Shown here in pieces: positions 43,824-55,022 of a stretch of DNA of 64,000 bases (position 1 is the stretch's first letter; each line of letters begins with the position of its first letter). Made by a program: the position numbers and the translations under genes. Origin of the DNA: Polynucleobacter sp. MWH-UH35A (lineage in GTDB: Bacteria > Pseudomonadota > Gammaproteobacteria > Burkholderiales > Burkholderiaceae); assembly GCF_018687075.1 (NCBI RefSeq), contig NZ_CP061285.1, forward strand, positions 1,550,001-1,614,000, given 5' to 3'. A model generated the notes under the pieces. It did not search any database and had not been told where the DNA came from. It was given only the letters and a program-made list of their open reading frames with translations.

Positions 43824-44930
43824 ATGACTAATCTGGCTACCGCGCAGAAGCTTGCGCCGTCCAATCTACAACTGCCGGTTTCGGCATATTTTGACGCTGA
43901 TTTATATCAGCGGGAAATTGAACTGCTTTTTAAGCAGGGACCTGGCTATGTTGGCCACGAACTCATGGTGCCTGAAATGGGCTCCTATCAAACCTTAAGC
44001 GCTGAAAACGAAGGACGCATCCTCGTTCGCAATGAATCTGGTGTTGAGCTACTTTCCAATGTTTGCCGCCATCGTCAAGCACTCATGTTGAATGGCAAAG
44101 GCAAGACTGACAATATTGTTTGCCCCCTACATCGCTGGACATATGACTTAGGCGGAAACTTATTAGGCGCTCCACACTTTGAAGATAAGCCTTGTTTAAA
44201 TTTGGGTAAGTCACCCTTGCAAAATTGGCAAGGACTCCTATTCGAAGGTCCGCGAGATGTTCGCACTGATTTAGCCAAACTCGGCGTTGCCGATGATCTG
44301 AAATTTGATGGGTATGTTTTAGACCATGTAGAAGTGCATGATTGCAATTACAACTGGAAAACATTCATCGAAGTTTATCTCGAGGACTACCATGTGGTGC
44401 CATTTCATCCAGGCCTAGGAAAGTTCGTTTCTTGCGAAGATCTGCGCTGGGAATTTGGTGATTGGCATAGCGTACAAACCGTTGGCATCCACAAGGATTT
44501 GCAAACACCTGGCTCACCTACTTATCGCAATTGGCATGAAGCGGTATTGCGTCAATTTAACGGCAAAGTCCCACGCCATGGGGCTATCTGGCTAACCTAC
44601 TACCCCAATGTGATGGTGGAATGGTACCCAGGCGTTCTTTGCGTATCCACATTGCATCCCATGGGGCCAGGCAAGACGCGCAATATTGTCGAGTTCTATT
44701 ACCCAGAGGAAATTGCCTTATTTGAACGCGAATTTGTGGAAGCAGAACGTGCCGCCTATATGGAAACCTGCATCGAAGATGATGAAATTGCCGAGCGCAT
44801 GGATCAAGGACGCGCAGCACTTTTAGCACGCGGCATCAATGAAGTGGGGCCATATCAAAGTCCCATGGAAGATGGCATGCAACATTTTCATGAATGGTAT
44901 CGCCGCGTGATGAATTTTGATGGCGCATAA
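43824..44930 (+). CDS. Rieske [2Fe-2S] aromatic-ring oxygenase alpha-subunit-like protein
   Basis: A 368-aa protein. The Rieske cluster ligands are CRH near residue 80 and CPLH near 100 (NVCRHRQALMLNGKG and NIVCPLHRWTYD). The catalytic domain has the mononuclear iron ligands pattern in EVYLEDYHVVPFHPGL. It resembles the ring-hydroxylating oxygenase family; no beta subunit or reductase is adjacent, so the substrate is unknown. I chose the ATG at 43824, with GGGGAG close before it, over the GTG at 43815. It heads a two-gene run with sseA. Confidence 0.85.
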   Translation: MTNLATAQKLAPSNLQLPVSAYFDADLYQREIELLFKQGPGYVGHELMVPEMGSYQTLSAENEGRILVRNESGVELLSNVCRHRQALMLNGKGKTDNIVCPLHRWTYDLGGNLLGAPHFEDKPCLNLGKSPLQNWQGLLFEGPRDVRTDLAKLGVADDLKFDGYVLDHVEVHDCNYNWKTFIEVYLEDYHVVPFHPGLGKFVSCEDLRWEFGDWHSVQTVGIHKDLQTPGSPTYRNWHEAVLRQFNGKVPRHGAIWLTYYPNVMVEWYPGVLCVSTLHPMGPGKTRNIVEFYYPEEIALFEREFVEAERAAYMETCIEDDEIAERMDQGRAALLARGINEVGPYQSPMEDGMQHFHEWYRRVMNFDGA

Positions 44931-44988
44931 TCAAATCAGGTTTATTTCATTTGGCTAGCAAATCTCACTACTACTAATAGGAAGCATC

Positions 44989-45819
44989 ATGAGCCCACTC
45001 ATCTCAGCAAACCAGTTAGAAGAAATCATCAATAGTGGTGAAGATGTATTGCTCTGTGATTGCCGCTTTGATTTGGTAGATCCGCTGATTGGCAAAAAGT
45101 CTTACGAAGAAAGCCATATCCCCGGCGCAATTTATGTTGATTTAGACCGGGATCTATCCGGTGCAAAAACCGGTGTAAATGGTCGCCACCCCCTTCCCAG
45201 CCCAGAGGCTTGGGCGCAAACCAAAGCTCGCCTCGGGATTAGCCCAAATACTTTAGTAGTGGCCTATGACAAACAAGGCTCTGTCTATGCAAGTCGCTTA
45301 TGGTGGATGTTGAAAGCCACTGGTCATGCCAAGGTTCAAGTTCTGGATGGCGGCCTAGATGCCTGGAGTGGACCCATGGGCAAGATCCCAAGGGTGCCCA
45401 CCCCTTGCAGTCAAGCAATTGGTGTAATGCCTTATACAGGACTTGTTTTGGTTGATGACGTCGTAGGAAATCTGCAGACTCAGAAAAGCAAAATTATCGA
45501 TGCGCGTGCCAATGATCGCTTTCATGGTCAAAATGAAACGCTTGATCCAGTTGGCGGACATATTCCGGGCGCCATGAATCGTTTCTTTAAAGACAATCTC
45601 AATGCGACAGCATTTAAATCTCCAGAGCAATTATTCAAAGAATTCTCAGAACTTCTCGGTTCAATTAAAGCCTCTGAAGTGATCCACCAATGTGGATCTG
45701 GCGTTACTGCTTGCCATAACCTTCTAGCAATGGAGCTTGCTGGATTTAAAGGGTCGCGCCTATATGCAGGCAGTTGGAGCGAGTGGTGTGCAGACCCTAC
45801 TAGACCTGTAGAGCTCTAG
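44989..45819 (+). CDS. sseA: sulfurtransferase, two rhodanese domains (SseA-like)
   Basis: A 276-aa thiosulfate/3-mercaptopyruvate sulfurtransferase. The N-terminal rhodanese domain lacks the cysteine; the C-terminal domain carries the active-site loop HQCGSGVTACHN, where CGSGVTA is typical of mercaptopyruvate enzymes. It follows the Rieske gene at 58 bases with AGGAAGC before its ATG. Confidence 0.92.
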   Translation: MSPLISANQLEEIINSGEDVLLCDCRFDLVDPLIGKKSYEESHIPGAIYVDLDRDLSGAKTGVNGRHPLPSPEAWAQTKARLGISPNTLVVAYDKQGSVYASRLWWMLKATGHAKVQVLDGGLDAWSGPMGKIPRVPTPCSQAIGVMPYTGLVLVDDVVGNLQTQKSKIIDARANDRFHGQNETLDPVGGHIPGAMNRFFKDNLNATAFKSPEQLFKEFSELLGSIKASEVIHQCGSGVTACHNLLAMELAGFKGSRLYAGSWSEWCADPTRPVEL

Positions 45820-45849
45820 AGCACAGGACTCTGAGCGGGTTTATTTGTA

Positions 45850-46623
45850 TCAATGCAGTAGAGATAGCAAGATAACAAAGCCCACCCCGCAGGCAATCAA
45901 TACTGTTTGACGCAAAGACTCCACCCAGTGTGGGCGGCGATGCATTTGTGGAATGAGATCACTCACCGCGATATAAATAAAACTACTAGAGGCAATTACC
46001 AGCAAGTAAGGCATTGCTGCGTGAGCACGCTCAAGGAAGAAGTAGGCGAGCACGCCACCAACTACTGCCGATAAGCCACAAATAAAGTTGTATAGCAATG
46101 CCCGAGCACGCGAAAAGCCTGCATTCAACAACACAATGAAATCACCAATCTCTTGTGGAATCTCATGAGCGATGATGGCAATAGCAGTAAAGATACCTAC
46201 CTGATAATCAGCCATGAAGGCAGCAGCGATCAAAATACCATCAACAAAATTATGAATTCCATCGCCAACCAAAATCATCCAACCACTTCGACCAGCATTC
46301 TCAGCGTCATGGCCATGGTGGTGATGGTGACCATCACCCTCGTGATGATGGTCGTGACGCAGTAAAGCAATCTTCTCCAGCAAAAAGAAGCCTAGCAGCC
46401 CAGCAAGCAAAGTAGCAAATAACAGCTGAGGCTTTGCGCCCTCCATGTTGAAAGCTTCAGGCAAGGAGTGCAGCAAGGCGGTGGCCAACAAAATACCCAC
46501 CGACAGACTCACCAGATTGTTGACCATCTTTGAAAGCATGGCCAACGAACAGCTTGCAGCAACTAGAACGCTAGCGGTACCTGCTAATGCAGTAACCAAG
46601 AGAATGCTTTGTAACACCGTCAT
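45850..46623 (-). CDS. ZIP-family metal transporter
   Basis: A 257-aa inner-membrane protein with about eight membrane segments, a His-rich cytoplasmic loop between TM3 and TM4 (HDHHHEGDGHHHHHGHD) and the ZIP signature in TM4-5 (GIHNFVDGILIAAAF, IIAHEIPQEIGDF). ZIP proteins import zinc or other divalent metals down their gradient. It follows the dienelactone hydrolase-like gene closely on the same strand. Confidence 0.92.
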   Translation of the reverse strand: MTVLQSILLVTALAGTASVLVAASCSLAMLSKMVNNLVSLSVGILLATALLHSLPEAFNMEGAKPQLLFATLLAGLLGFFLLEKIALLRHDHHHEGDGHHHHHGHDAENAGRSGWMILVGDGIHNFVDGILIAAAFMADYQVGIFTAIAIIAHEIPQEIGDFIVLLNAGFSRARALLYNFICGLSAVVGGVLAYFFLERAHAAMPYLLVIASSSFIYIAVSDLIPQMHRRPHWVESLRQTVLIACGVGFVILLSLLH

Positions 46624-46628
46624 CGCGA

Positions 46629-47504
46629 TTACGCTACTCCGTTTTTCTTAAACCAAGCGAGGCACTTTTCCCAACCATCTTTGGCGGGACCTTCGCGATA
46701 TGTGGCGCGATAGTCTGCATGGAACGCATGCGGCGCATCTGGATACACCTCAAACTGACAGGCTTTGGCTGCCGGATTTTTTTGGGCCGCTTGCGCTAGG
46801 GCTGCACGCATTTGATCAATACTCTCCAATGAGATACCGGTATCAGCAGCGCCATACAAACCGAGTACTGGTGCCTTTAAATCAGCTGCGATATCCACAG
46901 GATGGCGTGGATTACCCTCGGTCTTTTCTCCAATGAGACGTCCATACCAGGCTACACCTGCACGAACTTGTGGCAAGGTTGCTGATAGCCAAGTAATGCG
47001 GCCACCCCAACAAAAGCCAGTGACACCAACTCTTTTAAGATCGCCACCATTTTTTCCAGCCCATACTAAGGCTGCCTGCAAGTCATTTAAGACCTGCGAA
47101 TCTGGAGTTTTAGCGACGATATTTTGCTGAATCTCCGCTATCGTTCCATAGGTATTTGGATCACCTGCGCGAGTAAAGAATTCTGGTGCGATTGCAAGAT
47201 AGCCTAGTTTTGCAAAACGTCTTGTGACATCAGCAATATATTCGTGCACGCCAAAGATTTCACTTGCAACAATAATGATCGGCAAAGAACCTTTTGCCTT
47301 TTCAGGACGAGAAACATAAGCAGGCATCTGAAAACTGCCTACTGGAATCATCTGCTCACCCGCCTTGATACCCTGAAAATCCGTCTCAATAGCAGCAGCC
47401 ATAACTGGCTCAGATGCCGCTACAAATCCAACCCCAATAGCGGTAGCGCCAAGTGCTGAAGTCTTAATAAAATTGCGACGACTATTTTGAATCTTCTTAT
47501 CCAT
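46629..47504 (-). CDS. Tat-exported dienelactone hydrolase-family protein
   Basis: A 291-aa alpha/beta hydrolase. The N-terminus has a twin-arginine signal (SRRNFIKTSALGATAIGVG) so it folds before export to the periplasm. The nucleophile is cysteine in GFCWGGRITW, with the catalytic His in PDAPHAFHADYRA, as in dienelactone hydrolases. Start set at ATG 47504 (MDKKIQNSR), with GGGAGACAG upstream; the longer frame is not supported. The substrate is unknown. It lies behind polA on the same strand. Confidence 0.9.
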   Translation of the reverse strand: MDKKIQNSRRNFIKTSALGATAIGVGFVAASEPVMAAAIETDFQGIKAGEQMIPVGSFQMPAYVSRPEKAKGSLPIIIVASEIFGVHEYIADVTRRFAKLGYLAIAPEFFTRAGDPNTYGTIAEIQQNIVAKTPDSQVLNDLQAALVWAGKNGGDLKRVGVTGFCWGGRITWLSATLPQVRAGVAWYGRLIGEKTEGNPRHPVDIAADLKAPVLGLYGAADTGISLESIDQMRAALAQAAQKNPAAKACQFEVYPDAPHAFHADYRATYREGPAKDGWEKCLAWFKKNGVA

Positions 47505-47542
47505 AAATTCTGTCTCCCATTTATTAGCTTTAATGCTGACGA

Positions 47543-50371
47543 TTAATGCGCCTCTTCCCAATTATCGCCAATCCCAATACTAACCACCAAAGGCACCTTA
47601 AGATCGGCAACATGGCACATTAAATCCGGCAACTTGGACTGCAAGAGCTCAATTTCATCCAAAGGTACGTCAAACACCAATTCATCATGGACCTGAAGCA
47701 GCATTTTGGTTTTCAACTGCTCTTTCTCAAGCCAATCCTCAACAGCAATCATTGCCAACTTAATTAAGTCTGCAGCGGTACCCTGCATGGGAGCATTAAT
47801 GGCAGCACGCTCGGCGCCTTGGCGACGTGGACCGTTTGAGCCCTTGATTTCTGGCAACCAAAGACGGCGCCCGAAAACCGTTTCAACGTAACCATGCTCT
47901 CGCGCTTCCAGACGAGTACGCTCCATATATTGAGCTACCCCAGGATAGCGGTCAAAATATTTAGCAATGTAGTTTTGCGCAGCAGAACGTTCAATACCCA
48001 AGTTACCCGCCAAACCAAATGCACTCATACCGTAAATCAAGCCAAAGTTAATCACCTTGGCATAACGCCGTTGCTCAGAATTAACATCTTCCAACGGAAT
48101 ACCAAAGATCTCTGCTGCAGTGGCTTGGTGAACGTCTTTACCTTCTCTAAATGCGGTTAGTAGATTTTCATCTTCGGCAATATGCGCCATGATGCGTAAT
48201 TCAATTTGTGAGTAATCCGCAGACAACAACTTGCAACCTTCGGCCGGAATAAAAGCCTCCCGTATGCGACGACCCTCTTCCGTACGCACCGGAATATTTT
48301 GCAAGTTGGGATCACTGGAAGCTAGGCGGCCTGTGACAGCTGTGGCTTGAGAAAAGTTCGTATGCACGCGCCCAGTCTTGGGGTCAGCCATGCGCGGTAG
48401 CTTCTCAATGTAAGTCGACATCAACTTCGCCAAACTACGATAATCCAAGATACGTGCCGGCAAAGGATAGTCTTCAGCCAGCTTCTGCAGCACTTCCTCG
48501 TCGGTAGATGGCGCACCCGATGGTGTCTTTTTAATGACGGGCAACTCTAACCGCCCAAATAAAATTTCAGCGATTTGTTTGGGTGATTGAATATTAAAAG
48601 GCTGGCCAGCCAACTTGTGGATCTCGCCCTCCAACTCCAGGAGCCGCTTACCCACCTGCTGCCCTTGCTTTGCCAGTAGCGCAGAATCAATCCGAATGCC
48701 ATTGCGCTCCATGATGCCGAGTACTCGCATAGCTGGCATTTCGACGTTTTCATAAATATAGAGCAATCCTGGGCTTTCCTGAATCTGGGGCCATAGCTCT
48801 AAGTGAAGGCGGAGGGTAATGTCAGCATCTTCGGCTGCGTAATTGGTAGCAGTCTGGAGATCCACTTGATCAAAGCCGATCTGATGAACGCCTTTACCGC
48901 ATACCTCTTCATAGCGAATGGTTTTTATACCGAGATGGCGTTCAGCCAAACTATCCATATTGTGAGGCATATGTGATTCGAGCACATATGACTCCAACAA
49001 GGTATCAAATGCAACGCCTTTTAAAGTAATGCCGTAATTTGCAAAAATATGGGTGTCATATTTCAGGTTCTGACCAACCTTCAAATGCGTCTCGCTCTCC
49101 AACCAAGACTTCATGCGAGCGAGCACTAGCTCGCGATCAAGGTGCACTTCACCATTGCGGTGTGCCACTGGAATGTAACAAGCCTCACCTGGCTTTACCG
49201 ATAAAGAAATACCCACAAGCTCTGCAGCAAGTGCATCTAGACTCGTGGTTTCAGTGTCGACCGCAGTCAATGCAGAAGACTCGATCTTTTTCAGCCACTG
49301 GTTTAATCCAGCTTCATCCACTACGCACTCATAGTGACGTTCGATAGCATCTTGAGAGTCGCGCGTTTCTTGTGACAAATCTTTAGTTGGTGCGCTAGCA
49401 ATAATCCGGGACTTTTTCTCTTCGTCACCCTGATGAATACTGGCGTTAATTGGACTGCCTGCTAGATCAAAGGAAGCCGTCTCAGACCCTTTATTCTCCT
49501 GGGTTGTAAGCTGTTTTTCGACATCACGCAACCAAGTCTTAAAGGCGTAACGCTCAAACAATTCACGTAGCAAAGGCGCATCCTCTGGCTTTGCATGCAA
49601 ATCATCTAGGCCAGGCAAATGCGGTGATAAATCACAATCAGTCTTTACAGTAATCAGTTGACGTGCCTGTGGCAGCCAAGAAAGTGTGGCGCGCAAGTTC
49701 TCACCCACAACACCCTTTACTTGATCGGCGTTCGACATCAAGTTATCGAGATTGCCAAATTCTGCTAACCATTTATTTGCAGTCTTTGGTCCCGCCTTTG
49801 GTACACCCGGCACGTTATCGACAGCATCGCCAATGATGGATAAATAATCCACAATCAACTCTGGAGGCACGCCAAACTTTTCCTTAACGCCCTCGATGTC
49901 TAGCTTTTCATTCGTCATCGTATTAATGAGAGTGACTGAAGAGTTTACTAGTTGCGCTAAATCTTTATCGCCCGTGGAAATAATGGTTTCCCATCCAGCT
50001 TGCGTTGCTTGACAAGCCAAAGTGCCAATCACATCGTCCGCCTCCACCCCAGAAACCATTAATACCGGCCAACCCAAAGCCTTGACCATGGCATGAATAG
50101 GCTCAATCTGCTTGACCAAGTCCTCAGGCATCGGCGAGCGGTGGGCTTTGTAATCCGCATACATTTCATCGCGAAAAGTCTTGCCCTTGGCATCAAAAAC
50201 ACAGGCAATATGGTCAGCCTTGAGCTCTGTGCGAGCTCGGCGCATCATATTGACCATGCCGTAGATAGCCCCAGTAGGCTCGCCAGCCCCATTTCTCAGG
50301 TCTGGCATGGCATGAAAGGCGCGATAGAGGTAGCTAGAGCCGTCTACCAACAAGAGTCTATGTTTAGTCAT
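47543..50371 (-). CDS. polA: DNA polymerase I
   Basis: A 942-aa polymerase with three domains: 5' nuclease (MTKHRLLLVDGSSYLYRAFH start; GVEADDVIGTLA, STGDKDLAQLV), 3'-5' exonuclease with its metal ligands (TAVDTETTSLDALA), and polymerase (DYSQIELRIMAHIAEDENLL, RRYAKVINFGLIYGMSAFG, LQVHDELVFDVP). Fills gaps in repair and removes Okazaki primers. The frame continues 39 codons upstream but the ATG at 50371 matches the family start. Confidence 0.97.
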   Translation of the reverse strand: MTKHRLLLVDGSSYLYRAFHAMPDLRNGAGEPTGAIYGMVNMMRRARTELKADHIACVFDAKGKTFRDEMYADYKAHRSPMPEDLVKQIEPIHAMVKALGWPVLMVSGVEADDVIGTLACQATQAGWETIISTGDKDLAQLVNSSVTLINTMTNEKLDIEGVKEKFGVPPELIVDYLSIIGDAVDNVPGVPKAGPKTANKWLAEFGNLDNLMSNADQVKGVVGENLRATLSWLPQARQLITVKTDCDLSPHLPGLDDLHAKPEDAPLLRELFERYAFKTWLRDVEKQLTTQENKGSETASFDLAGSPINASIHQGDEEKKSRIIASAPTKDLSQETRDSQDAIERHYECVVDEAGLNQWLKKIESSALTAVDTETTSLDALAAELVGISLSVKPGEACYIPVAHRNGEVHLDRELVLARMKSWLESETHLKVGQNLKYDTHIFANYGITLKGVAFDTLLESYVLESHMPHNMDSLAERHLGIKTIRYEEVCGKGVHQIGFDQVDLQTATNYAAEDADITLRLHLELWPQIQESPGLLYIYENVEMPAMRVLGIMERNGIRIDSALLAKQGQQVGKRLLELEGEIHKLAGQPFNIQSPKQIAEILFGRLELPVIKKTPSGAPSTDEEVLQKLAEDYPLPARILDYRSLAKLMSTYIEKLPRMADPKTGRVHTNFSQATAVTGRLASSDPNLQNIPVRTEEGRRIREAFIPAEGCKLLSADYSQIELRIMAHIAEDENLLTAFREGKDVHQATAAEIFGIPLEDVNSEQRRYAKVINFGLIYGMSAFGLAGNLGIERSAAQNYIAKYFDRYPGVAQYMERTRLEAREHGYVETVFGRRLWLPEIKGSNGPRRQGAERAAINAPMQGTAADLIKLAMIAVEDWLEKEQLKTKMLLQVHDELVFDVPLDEIELLQSKLPDLMCHVADLKVPLVVSIGIGDNWEEAH

Positions 50372-50454
50372 ACCGCAATCGTACAATCTAGTTGTGAATT
50401 GCCTACAGGTCCGGTTAGGGAACCGTCCGAGAGTAGGCTTAAAAAGGTGAAAAA

Positions 50455-50862
50455 ATGCATTATTTAATGAACTTAATGAGCCACACAATGAGCCAAAGCC
50501 TAGCCCTCATGAGCGTTTTGGTGTTTTTGGGACTTTTTGGGGTTACTTCAGCCCAAGCTCAGAATAACAGTCAGGCACTGAGTCAGTCTGAACTAAACCG
50601 CATCAACAATCAGCCACTTGCGCCAACAGTGAGTGCTACAGGTGTTATGAATGCACCGGAGCAACGCAAACCAAATTATCAGTACAAAGATAAAAATGGC
50701 ACCACAGTGACAGAATACAAAGATGTCAACTCACCAACCCAGGTCGACGTAAAAACACCCTACACCAGCTATGAAATGGCGCCCCCAACATCGGTGATGC
50801 CAGGGCCTCCAAAAGAAACCGATCTCATTAGCGTTCCCAGCATTAGCATTCCCTTCAAATAA
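50455..50862 (+). CDS. small secreted protein (DUF2782-like)
   Basis: A 135-aa exported protein with a signal peptide ending at about residue 36 (VLVFLGLFGVTSAQA). The mature part contains a YQYKDKNGTTVTEYKD stretch followed by QVDVKTPYTSYEM, similar to DUF2782 proteins that precede thrB in beta-proteobacteria. Function unknown. AGGTG precedes the ATG. It lies 18 bases upstream of thrB and is divergent from polA. Confidence 0.7.
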   Translation: MHYLMNLMSHTMSQSLALMSVLVFLGLFGVTSAQAQNNSQALSQSELNRINNQPLAPTVSATGVMNAPEQRKPNYQYKDKNGTTVTEYKDVNSPTQVDVKTPYTSYEMAPPTSVMPGPPKETDLISVPSISIPFK

Positions 50863-50880
50863 GATCTTTTGAATTAGTTT

Positions 50881-51855
50881 ATGGCTGTATTTACTCCAAT
50901 CGAGCTTGAGGATGTTTCTCAATGGATTTCTCAGGACTTTGATATTGGCGAGGCAAGTGAAATTCGTGGCATTCATGGTGGCATTGAAAACTCTAATTTT
51001 TTCTTAGACACTACTAAAGATAGCAACAAACAGGAATATGTTTTAACCATCTTTGAAAGATTGACAGCACAGCAACTGCCTTTTTACTTGGAGCTGATGC
51101 GCCACCTTGCAAACAAAGGTGTCCCCGTCCCCAAGCCAATTGAAAATAAACAGGGTGAGATTCTTTTCACCCTTAAGGGCAAGCCAGCAGCCATTGTTAC
51201 CAAGCTTCCAGGCCTCTCGAGACTTCAGCCAGAGGAAAACCATTGCGCCCTCGTCGGAGAGATGCTTGCCAAGATGCATTTAGCTGGAAAAGATTTTCCG
51301 AAATCGCAAGAAAATCTGCGCAGCCTTGCTTGGTGGCAAAAAACCATCCCTCAAGTGTTGCCACATCTCAGTACATCCCAAAGAGAACTCATTACGGATG
51401 AGTTAAAAGCACAAGAAGAATTCTTCTCCTCAGGCACCTACGACGGATTGCCACAAGGTGCTAGCCATTGCGATCTGTTTCGCGACAATGTCTTATTTGA
51501 TCCAAAGGGAACCGATACCTCTCACGATCAATTAGGCGGCTTCTTTGATTTCTATTTTGCCGGCACCGATAAATGGTTATTTGATGTTGCCGTGACTGCC
51601 AATGATTGGTGTCTTGCTGACAACAAACAAGATTTGGATCCTGCACGCTTAGATGCATTTATGAAGGCCTATCAATCTATTCGCCCCCTGACTCAGGGAG
51701 AGCAAGCCAGCTGGCCACTCATGTTACGTGCGGCAGCCTTACGCTTCTGGGTGTCTAGACTGTGGGATTTTTACTTGCCACGCGATGCACAGATGCTCAC
51801 TCCTCATGACCCTACGCACTTTGAACGCATTCTTTTAAGTCGTCGCTCACTATGA
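50881..51855 (+). CDS. thrB: homoserine kinase ThrB (kinase-fold type)
   Basis: Phosphorylates homoserine in threonine synthesis. The 324-aa protein belongs to the aminoglycoside-phosphotransferase-like ThrB type found in this group, not the GHMP type: [30 protein letters not shown] (catalytic Asp) and [20 protein letters not shown]. It overlaps the following gene by ATGA. Confidence 0.94.
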   Translation: MAVFTPIELEDVSQWISQDFDIGEASEIRGIHGGIENSNFFLDTTKDSNKQEYVLTIFERLTAQQLPFYLELMRHLANKGVPVPKPIENKQGEILFTLKGKPAAIVTKLPGLSRLQPEENHCALVGEMLAKMHLAGKDFPKSQENLRSLAWWQKTIPQVLPHLSTSQRELITDELKAQEEFFSSGTYDGLPQGASHCDLFRDNVLFDPKGTDTSHDQLGGFFDFYFAGTDKWLFDVAVTANDWCLADNKQDLDPARLDAFMKAYQSIRPLTQGEQASWPLMLRAAALRFWVSRLWDFYLPRDAQMLTPHDPTHFERILLSRRSL

Positions 51856-52631
51856 AACTCAATTCTGTAACGCCCAAAGAAGGCTACACCTGGATTAGGC
51901 AAGGCATCTGGCTCTTCAAACAGAATCCTTTAGGCTTCTTGATGCTGGTCTTTATGTATGTCTTTGCAGCGCAATTGGCAGTCATCATTCCAGTCATAGG
52001 CGTTTTTGCCGTACTGCTGCTCACGCCGACACTTTCGGTTGGCTTTATGACCGCCTGTCGCCAAGCGATTCAGAAAGAGCGCATTAGACCCATAGTCTAT
52101 TTGGTGGCCCTGCGATCCAGTCTAATTGTTCGCAAAAGAATCTTGCAGCTTGGCTTGGTGTATGCGGGCATGGTTTTGCTGCTGAGTTTTATCTTAAGTC
52201 TCTTGGTTGACTTTGAGTTACTACTGCCATTGATGACAAGTGAAAAACCCATCACCCCCGAAGCATTGCGCCAAGTTTACTTAGTACTTTTCTTTGGTGC
52301 GTTGCTGTATGTCCCAGTAGCCATGTTGATGTGGTTCTCGCCAGTTCTGGTGGCATGGGCTGATATGTCTGTGCCGCAAGCACTCTTCTCTAGCGCATTA
52401 GCGTGTTGGGCTAATAAAGCCGCATTCTTTCTGTATCTCTCCATATGGAGCACCATCCTGATTGCCATTCCATTAACCGTAGGAATGATTTTTGATGCGC
52501 TGGATCTTGGGCAAGTAGCCTCCTTCATCATTGCCCCAATCTCCATGGCGGGACTGACAATAATGCACTGCTCTTTCTATGCAACTTGGAAGGCGTGCTT
52601 TACCGAAGGTGAAGCGGCACTAAACGTTTAA
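51852..52631 (+). CDS. BPSS1780-family multi-TM protein
   Basis: A 259-aa inner-membrane protein with about six membrane segments. The N-terminal amphipathic stretch [20 protein letters not shown] and [19 protein letters not shown] fit the BPSS1780 family, of unknown function. It is translationally coupled to thrB and its end abuts the convergent uvrD gene. Confidence 0.85.
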   Translation: MKLNSVTPKEGYTWIRQGIWLFKQNPLGFLMLVFMYVFAAQLAVIIPVIGVFAVLLLTPTLSVGFMTACRQAIQKERIRPIVYLVALRSSLIVRKRILQLGLVYAGMVLLLSFILSLLVDFELLLPLMTSEKPITPEALRQVYLVLFFGALLYVPVAMLMWFSPVLVAWADMSVPQALFSSALACWANKAAFFLYLSIWSTILIAIPLTVGMIFDALDLGQVASFIIAPISMAGLTIMHCSFYATWKACFTEGEAALNV

Positions 52632-54998
52632 TCAGTCGATCGCAGTAAGCTTTGCAATACTGAGTTGTAACCATTTAATACCATGGCGCTTGAAGTTCAC
52701 TTGCGCGCGGGCATCAGCATCTACACCCTCGAGACCAGTAACACGCCCCTCACCAAACTTGGTGTGGAACACATTTTGTCCGACGGTAAAGGGATAGTTT
52801 CCGCGTGGTGGTGACGCCAATCTTTTCACTTCCATTGAGGCTGAGCCTACGCGTTTAACCGGCTTTTGACGCTCAGAGCCTGAATCAAAAAAGTCATTAG
52901 ATTCATATTCGCGTTGACGGGTATAACCATCTTGCCAAGTGGAGCCAGATCTTGAGTTATTGCCGCCCCAGCGCGCATCTCTTGCCTTTGGTGTAAGCCA
53001 CTTCAATGAATCGGATGGTAGCTCCTCCAAAAAACGAGAGGGCATGTTGTAGCGCACTTGTCCATGCAACATACGCGATTGGGTGTGAGACAGATACAAG
53101 CGCTCTTTAGCACGAGTAATCGCCACATACATCAGACGACGCTCTTCTTCCAAACCATTTTGTTCGTTCACGCTGTTCTCGTGCGGAAATAAACCCTCCT
53201 CGAGACCAGTAATAAACACCGAAGTGAACTCCAAGCCTTTGGCGGAGTGCACTGTCATCAGTTGGACGGCATCTTGACCAGCCTGAGCCTGATTGTCACC
53301 AGCCTCTAACGAGGCATGGGATAGAAAGGCTGCTAATGGTGATACCTCAACAACACCTGGCGCATTTTCTCCCGGCAACATAGCTGCCTCTGCATCCTGA
53401 CCATAACCTTCTTCAGCAATAAAAGCAGTTGCAGCGTTAATCAATTCTTGTAAATTTTCTACGCGATCCTGCCCTTCGCGCTCCGAGAGGTAATGCTGAA
53501 TTAAGCCACTATGCTGAATCACAAACTCGACCGTTTCAGGCAGGGTATTATGACGAGTCGCCTCCCGCATGTGATCAACTAAGCGCACAAACCCGCCGAG
53601 CGCTGCGCCTGCTTTGCCTTCTAAGGTAGATGCCGCTAAATACAAAGAGCATTGCTGTGCTCTAGCAGCGTCTTGCAATGCCTCGATTGATCTTGCACCA
53701 ATTCCGCGCGTTGGAAAATTGACCACTCGAGAGAAAGAGGTGTCATCATTTGGATTCTCGAGCAAGCGTAAGTAAGCTAACGCATGTTTAATTTCAGCGC
53801 GCTCGAAAAAGCGCAAGCCGCCATAAACACGATACGGAATACCCGCAGAAAATAGTGCGTGCTCAATGATGCGAGATTGGGCATTACTGCGATACAGCAA
53901 GGCAACCTCGGTACGCTTGATGCCGCTATTCACAAGCGCTTTGATCTCATCAACCAACCAAGCAGCTTCAGCATGATCGCTCGGCGCCTCATAGATACGA
54001 ACTGGCTCGCCATGACCAGCATCCGTTCTCAGGTTTTTACCAAGCCGCTCAGAGTTATTGGCAATCAAGTGATTTGCGGTATCTAGGATGTGACCGTGCG
54101 AGCGATAGTTCTGCTCCAACTTCACCATTAAGGGGTGATATTGCTTTTCATAGAGACGCATGTTTTCCACATCAGCGCCACGGAAAGCATAAATACTTTG
54201 ATCGTCATCGCCAACCGCAAATACGGAACTGCTACCCATACCACTGACATTGATGCGACTTGCGTCATGACCTGATAACAATTTGAGCCAGGCATATTGC
54301 AATGCATTGGTATCCTGGAACTCATCAATCAAGATGTGGCGGAAGCGTTCTTGGTAGTGCGTACGAATGGCTTCACTGTGTTTGAGAAGTTCATAGCTAC
54401 GCAATAAAAGCTCGGCAAAATCCACCACGCCTTCGCGCTGACACTGCTCATCATAGGCTGCATACAGTTGCGCCATCTTGGCTTGAAAGTCATCGCCGAC
54501 CGATAAATCTTTGGCGCGTTGACCGCGTTCTTTAGCGTGAGCAATAAAGTACTGCAACTGCTTGGCTGGATATTTTTCATCATCTACTTTTAGACCCTTT
54601 AGAAGGCGCTTAATCGCAGAGAGTTGGTCTTGGGTATCCAAGATCTGAAAAGTGGAAGGTAAACCCGCTTCTTTATGGTGAGCGCGCAATAAACGGTTGC
54701 AAAGACCATGAAAGGTGCCTATCCACATGCCACGCGTATTAATCGGCAACATAGCGCTCAGGCGGAGCATCATCTCTTTGGCAGCCTTATTGGTAAAAGT
54801 CACCGCTAGGACGCCAATAGGGGATACCTGGCCAGTCTGAATCAACCAGGCTATACGGGTGGTGAGCACACGGGTCTTACCACTGCCTGCCCCGGCCAAA
54901 ATCAAAGCCGATTGGGCTTGGCCATTTTCATTTACGGGCGGGAGGGTCACTGCCTCGCGCTGTTCTGGATTGAGGTTCGCGAGTAAGTCTGAGTACAT
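52632..54998 (-). CDS. uvrD: UvrD/Rep-family DNA helicase
   Basis: A 788-aa 3'-5' helicase for nucleotide-excision and mismatch repair. Motifs: Ia/Walker [20 protein letters not shown], Walker [30 protein letters not shown], and motif [18 protein letters not shown]. The C-terminal 120 residues include a Ser/Gly-rich linker and the Tudor-like [17 protein letters not shown] segment typical of UvrD. It is divergent from valS with 24 bases between starts. Confidence 0.96.
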   Translation of the reverse strand: MYSDLLANLNPEQREAVTLPPVNENGQAQSALILAGAGSGKTRVLTTRIAWLIQTGQVSPIGVLAVTFTNKAAKEMMLRLSAMLPINTRGMWIGTFHGLCNRLLRAHHKEAGLPSTFQILDTQDQLSAIKRLLKGLKVDDEKYPAKQLQYFIAHAKERGQRAKDLSVGDDFQAKMAQLYAAYDEQCQREGVVDFAELLLRSYELLKHSEAIRTHYQERFRHILIDEFQDTNALQYAWLKLLSGHDASRINVSGMGSSSVFAVGDDDQSIYAFRGADVENMRLYEKQYHPLMVKLEQNYRSHGHILDTANHLIANNSERLGKNLRTDAGHGEPVRIYEAPSDHAEAAWLVDEIKALVNSGIKRTEVALLYRSNAQSRIIEHALFSAGIPYRVYGGLRFFERAEIKHALAYLRLLENPNDDTSFSRVVNFPTRGIGARSIEALQDAARAQQCSLYLAASTLEGKAGAALGGFVRLVDHMREATRHNTLPETVEFVIQHSGLIQHYLSEREGQDRVENLQELINAATAFIAEEGYGQDAEAAMLPGENAPGVVEVSPLAAFLSHASLEAGDNQAQAGQDAVQLMTVHSAKGLEFTSVFITGLEEGLFPHENSVNEQNGLEEERRLMYVAITRAKERLYLSHTQSRMLHGQVRYNMPSRFLEELPSDSLKWLTPKARDARWGGNNSRSGSTWQDGYTRQREYESNDFFDSGSERQKPVKRVGSASMEVKRLASPPRGNYPFTVGQNVFHTKFGEGRVTGLEGVDADARAQVNFKRHGIKWLQLSIAKLTAID

Positions 54999-55022
54999 CA
55001 GCCCAATTATAATTTGCCTCTT

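Noticed and set aside
46320..46365. CAT/GTG repeat run as a possible repeat locus
   Set aside because: It is the coding sequence of the His-rich loop of the ZIP transporter.
50372..50488. Longer N-terminus of PolA
   Set aside because: The extra 39 residues are not family-like; the ATG at 50371 starts the canonical 5' nuclease domain.
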